From the NCBI GenBank assembly GCA_019420525.1, contig JAHZHA010000001.1:94840-158839 (forward strand): a stretch of DNA of 64,000 bases, in the 5' to 3' direction. Shown one piece after another: positions 61,201 through 64,000 of this stretch. The notes beneath the pieces are model-generated. The model worked only from the letters and a program-made list of their open reading frames with translations, was not told where the DNA came from and made no database searches. A program made the translations under genes and the position numbers. The stretch comes from Bacillota bacterium. GTDB lineage: Bacteria > Bacillota > Clostridia > Peptostreptococcales > Anaerovoracaceae. Numbering within the stretch: the stretch's first letter is position 1; each line of letters starts with the position of its first letter.

Positions 61201-64000
61201 GACACTGCAGAATAAAATCGCGAACGACGGTACCGCAGAATGGGAAGCGGTAAAAGACGGAGACGGGGAAACCTATATCCATTATCTCTGCAATTTTACC
61301 GCCGACCGGCTCAGCGAAAGTTATACCGCCTATATGCCGAAATATAACGCTAAGGGGCAGGAACTGAAATACCGCTGGATGGAGACCGCGGTGTACCAGA
61401 AAGTCGAAGGCAGTACCGATGCGGAAGTGAAAAATGAAATCGCTGCGGGAGAAGCAACAAAATGCGAGATAGATGACAACAGCGGCAGCCGGGCTTTCAC
61501 CCTTAAACAGGGCGGAGCAGAGGTCGTGTATATCTCCGAAGTGGGCGTTGACGGCTCTATCGTCAACCGGATCGATGACAATATCGATTATCAGGTGATA
61601 AAAGAATGGGACGATGGAGTGAAAAAGGAAAAAGTCACCATCAACATCTACCGGGTGGCCAGCGGCAGCGGAAATTTCGATCTGAGTAAGCCGTATGTGT
61701 CGTTTTCGTATAATGAGGAGGGTGAGCTGACCGGAGAAACAGGCGGCGAAGGATTGGAAGGCGACAGCGATATCACCGTCGAGCAGGATAAGAATGAGAA
61801 CGATGAAGATGTGTTATGGCACGCAACGGTTCACAATCTGCCGCGATTTGACGAAAACGGCCGTCCTTATGAGTACGTGCTGCTGGAACAGACAGGCTAC
61901 CCTACTTATGAAACCGAGCGGGATGAAGACGGGAATTACATAACCACCGTGTTTAACGGACCGGGAACGGGCGCCATTCCGGTTCTGGTGCGCAAGGTAT
62001 GGCTGGATGACGGCGACGACCTGCACCGGGAGCCGGTGACCTTTACGGTATATAACTGGAATACGAATCAACCTGTGATGCAGAATGACGAAGTGCTGAC
62101 GGTCACTCTGGGGGATGCAAATCCGGGTCTGTGGCATGAAGTGGTCATGGTGGCTGAAGATAAGGCTGCCGGAATCGAGGATATCAATGATCTCTACGTG
62201 GTGGAAACAAAGGTAGGAGAAAAAGGCACAGATCATCATTTAGCAGATGGCTATAAGTATGAGGCACTGTATAACGATAACCATGGAGATCAGGATAATA
62301 ATGGAAACAATCAGGTTTTCGACGTCACCACAGGGAATCATCGCTATCAGATTACATATGATTTCGAGAAAAACGAGGATGCTTCCAGTGATCCCGGCGG
62401 CGTGGAGGGTACCTTTACGGTCACTAACCGCCGTCTGGGCAATATCGACCTGACCGTGACGAAAAAATGGGTGGACGGTAATCACAGCGAGATTCTTGAT
62501 CAGATTGAGACGGAATTGACAAATATCTCGCAGGAGAATAACGAGAAACTTGCCCTGGTTTTCCGGCTGAAATTTGCCGATGAAAAAAACGCGGAAGAGA
62601 AAAATTGGAAAATCACATATACCGGTTTTGATAATAAAAATGATACAGTCTGTGTAGGCGGTGAAAATGTAGAGATTTACAGCAAATATGCAGCAGATGG
62701 TACGACATATGGTCCGACCGCATCTTCCGAACAGGTCATCATCGGCTATGATGCGGAAGGCAGCCTTGTTACGTCGGAGCAGGCGAGCTTCTTCGGCCTG
62801 CCTAAGTATGACGCGGAAGGCAAGGCAGTGGAATACACCGTGGAAGAACTCTGGCTGGATGTGACAGATGCAGGCAATGACGAAGAACCGACGCCGGTGG
62901 ATGATGAAACGATGGAAAAGAAATATCCGGGCCTCTGGTCTCTCTGGGAGGATTATCAGACATCCTACGGTACCCCTGTAATCGAGGGGAATGAGACTCA
63001 CACGAAAGAAAGCCAGTCTATGACGGTGACGAATACCCGGGAAGACAATAAAACGGTGACCTGGGAAAAAGTATGGAAGGATGACTTCACCTATAACAGC
63101 AATCTGCGTCCGGATATCTATCTGGATATCTACGCGGTGAGTCATGTGAGCGACGGAAGCGGCGGAACAAAGAAACAGATCGAGCTGGTACAGAAGGATG
63201 TCAAATGGGAAGGCGGACAGACCGATCACAACCACTGGACTGTAACTCTCACCGAAGCCATGCCGGAATACGACGATCTGGGTTATGAGATCATGTACTA
63301 CGCCGTGGAACGCACCGTGGTAGCCGCGGGCGATTACGACTACCAGGCGGCGGAGTATTCTCTGGATGGAACAGACCTGGGAACCCGGGATGAGCCGAAC
63401 GGTGATGCTGTGGAAGGGGAAAATGTGCTGAATCTGCTGGATGGAAGCTACCAGGCTTCAGGGTTTAATCCTGCGGATCTTGGCATAGGAAAATTTGAAC
63501 CCGGCGCATCGCCGAAATACCCGCAGTATGCGCTGATCGAAGGAGGTACTTTTACGAACGCCCTGGCGGAGGAATACTCCATCGAAGGCATCAAATACTG
63601 GACCAGTCTGCCTTCCGGATGGCCGGAGGCCAGACTGCCCGGCGTGACGTTTAACGTGTACCGGTCGGCGACAGGCGAACCGGATACGACAAAGGATCCG
63701 ATTGCTACACTGGAGATCTCTTCTTCTCAGTGGGAGAATCTGAAAAGCGGTCTGAGCTATCAGTATCTGATTCAGTATGAAGGAGAAAACACGCTGAATA
63801 AGAACTCTGACACCGGTGAACTGATCTGCAGCGGAGAAGATGGAAAGCCGAGACTGGCCCGGTACGATGAAAACGGAAAGCTGTACACCTATAAAGTCAC
63901 CGAGACGGTGAACTGGAATAGCAGCACGGTGAATGCGGATGAAGTCTTTCGTATGACCGGTTCAGATTTCACTTTCACCAATGAATATAATCCGGAGGAA
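58277..64000 (+). CDS. Giant Cna-B-repeat surface adhesin, 3' end outside the window
   Basis: Starts at ATG 58277, 6 nt after GGGGAGG (ATG 58271 touches that site). The frame stays open for 1,908 codons to the window end. Order: signal peptide (MRTFRHSITTRIFSILL onward, ending TYAAG); an acidic Pro/Thr stalk with two 48-residue repeats (PPQDETG... PADPVPGEGET); a long region of unassigned beta domains; then Cna-B-type domains introduced by SAEKRWLDQNP, ASKKWEA, VTKKWVDGN, VTWEKVWKDD and SIEGIKYWTSLP, with FTFTNEYNPEE at the edge. Cna-B domains form stiff stalks, often with isopeptide bonds. A sorting signal should lie beyond the window. It shares a transcript with srtB. Confidence 0.92.
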   Translation, partial: MRTFRHSITTRIFSILLVVCMVAELIFVSAITYAAGTDKVPVSIKLTPETQSEDGSRTAKLEVSLSETAAAMIEISLTEEEISSLSLSEISVVDEAELQEKETVPEESKPPQDETGVGSDTTSQTGQDTEDTQMPPADPVPGEGETAADDSALGESEPPQDETGGGTDTTLQTGPDTGDIQAPPADPVPGEGETDGNVQTPADIQVSEKSLEGAVSAGNSGDTTQVSLLSQNTDTGLREVLIQKTDGSGVLRILAKGTGYSKELKFVAAGEDPRIEITKADILVKTFSDESDSQIPDNIGAGSGLLLLTSDTADSSERWSYTGPAYFTVLQTVPEETAITANLEEISLDGDGSKDVAYTVTVRKPDQGSEPETTTFSLTWPEGMTRLAGGLILSGPDSEKKYTVTSGGQRLAVLSADQYVTAKNLKASDSGLTFDIEVAASGSADIETCQFTFTVDCGVFERSSAAFSGSMTLSGAGAEGQQTVTKAVTVTNGKTSLPGEDEGYTVTVTESKGVITQTVAWADNENEEEKRPGYGREGGQFYPRLFFTINGVRTELTDSTLENAGLKAWPTISEIAGGSGFTIQNLPSEIQQKDGFGNTQTYSVSWSAEPPVNVPAGYAFAEVTENNIGQYPSVSQTGWYYMLGRDFSFTLEAKKGADNTLTEEQIRQILDNFNFKWSYTNGSGEETLPQLIEEGIARLDIDNETGRITVSGMWKYNLDGSPITYWVTEKEDDEDGKADGRLTEAELTDGLLPDEGDWLEIIYDNSKVPNHGQDTSAVYGGGTLRLLLSGETDFSAEKRWLDQNPADLLETRPDVTFTLWRYRKGQEPNTAATVKEGSSNVTFKLDSGTEEPEFSDSDGEGYYYYPVTFKDGDRKDKIFPKYDPDGYAYVYGVKEEVNTKNNTYETLYGVVGDDDEIIEGSDYLPYQGSRKSGDTMLYDGGTLSNRLKDTVRVSASKKWEAAAYQAAFEDVAVELTLQNKIANDGTAEWEAVKDGDGETYIHYLCNFTADRLSESYTAYMPKYNAKGQELKYRWMETAVYQKVEGSTDAEVKNEIAAGEATKCEIDDNSGSRAFTLKQGGAEVVYISEVGVDGSIVNRIDDNIDYQVIKEWDDGVKKEKVTINIYRVASGSGNFDLSKPYVSFSYNEEGELTGETGGEGLEGDSDITVEQDKNENDEDVLWHATVHNLPRFDENGRPYEYVLLEQTGYPTYETERDEDGNYITTVFNGPGTGAIPVLVRKVWLDDGDDLHREPVTFTVYNWNTNQPVMQNDEVLTVTLGDANPGLWHEVVMVAEDKAAGIEDINDLYVVETKVGEKGTDHHLADGYKYEALYNDNHGDQDNNGNNQVFDVTTGNHRYQITYDFEKNEDASSDPGGVEGTFTVTNRRLGNIDLTVTKKWVDGNHSEILDQIETELTNISQENNEKLALVFRLKFADEKNAEEKNWKITYTGFDNKNDTVCVGGENVEIYSKYAADGTTYGPTASSEQVIIGYDAEGSLVTSEQASFFGLPKYDAEGKAVEYTVEELWLDVTDAGNDEEPTPVDDETMEKKYPGLWSLWEDYQTSYGTPVIEGNETHTKESQSMTVTNTREDNKTVTWEKVWKDDFTYNSNLRPDIYLDIYAVSHVSDGSGGTKKQIELVQKDVKWEGGQTDHNHWTVTLTEAMPEYDDLGYEIMYYAVERTVVAAGDYDYQAAEYSLDGTDLGTRDEPNGDAVEGENVLNLLDGSYQASGFNPADLGIGKFEPGASPKYPQYALIEGGTFTNALAEEYSIEGIKYWTSLPSGWPEARLPGVTFNVYRSATGEPDTTKDPIATLEISSSQWENLKSGLSYQYLIQYEGENTLNKNSDTGELICSGEDGKPRLARYDENGKLYTYKVTETVNWNSSTVNADEVFRMTGSDFTFTNEYNPEE
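58604..58859 (+). repeat. 144-bp tandem repeat in the adhesin stalk
   Basis: Two imperfect copies of a 48-codon unit start at CCGCCTCAGGATGAGACTGG (58604 and 58748). The unit keeps the frame and encodes a Pro/Thr/Glu-rich spacer. Copy number could vary between strains. Confidence 0.85.

Overview
The window reads as a chromosomal segment of a spore-forming, Gram-positive anaerobe of the class Clostridia. The evidence is strong AGGAGG ribosome-binding sites, SLH-anchored surface proteins, a CsaB-type pyruvyltransferase, collagen-like Gly-X-Thr proteins of the exosporium type, a clostridial split transketolase, EFR1-type ferredoxin and a MecA-like PBP. Coding density is high and base composition is near 50% GC by eye. 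No rRNA, tRNA or CRISPR array was seen. Genus cannot be assigned from sequence alone.

Layout. 1-8.9 kb: surface-protein cluster (three SLH proteins, a membrane-anchored Ig-like protein, an ABC transporter). 8.9-10 kb: a DUF364 protein and a frameshifted small ferredoxin. 10.4-11.7 kb: a C39-peptidase-like SLH protein. 11.8-15.9 kb: FMN riboswitch and ribD-ribE-ribB-ribA-ribH. 16-20 kb: a LUD protein, two paralogous 98-residue Cys-rich proteins, and a MarR/MATE pair. 20.2-24 kb: ilvD and mgtE from overlapping divergent promoters, then a solitary MazF. 24-27 kb: a secreted protein and a phosphodiester-glycosidase-like SLH protein. 27-35.3 kb: an overlapping-gene cluster for a cell-wall polysaccharide (flippase, polymerase/ligase, glycosyltransferases, two DUF4330 proteins, a GT4-CsaB fusion, a TagA-type enzyme). 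35.3-43.4 kb: transketolase halves, PrcB-like protein, thioesterase, acetyltransferase, RlmD, PBP, EFR1 protein. 43.5-48.6 kb: collagen-like genes interrupted by a serine-recombinase element. 48.7-55.5 kb: glycosyltransferase, EamA transporter, Cfa, polysaccharide deacetylase, a papain-like protein, an Abi_2 defence gene. 55.6-57 kb: NUDIX and tyrA on the minus strand. 57.4-64 kb: a class B sortase and the first 1,908 codons of a giant Cna-B-repeat adhesin that runs off the window.

How the parts fit. The SLH proteins need a pyruvylated secondary wall polymer, and the 27-35 kb cluster contains a likely machinery for making, exporting and pyruvylating one, so much of the window is one cell-surface programme. 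The sortase/adhesin pair is a second, covalent display route.

Most notable observation. The collagen-like gene at 43514 stops just after GGAGCAAC at 44393-44400, and a start-less collagen-like 3' half begins at an identical GGAGCAAC at 47850-47857. The 3,457 bp between hold a complete second collagen-like gene, a small DUF6870-like gene and a large serine recombinase. Deleting one repeat plus the interval restores a single 540-codon frame. The rebuilt donor and target sites each have an 8-bp inverted repeat sharing the same centre. This looks like a skin- or spsM-type intervening element in a probable spore-surface gene. Other points are a sortase whose catalytic Arg appears to be Cys, a PBP with an apparent ~16-residue deletion in the transpeptidase domain, and a one-base frameshift in a Bfd-like gene.
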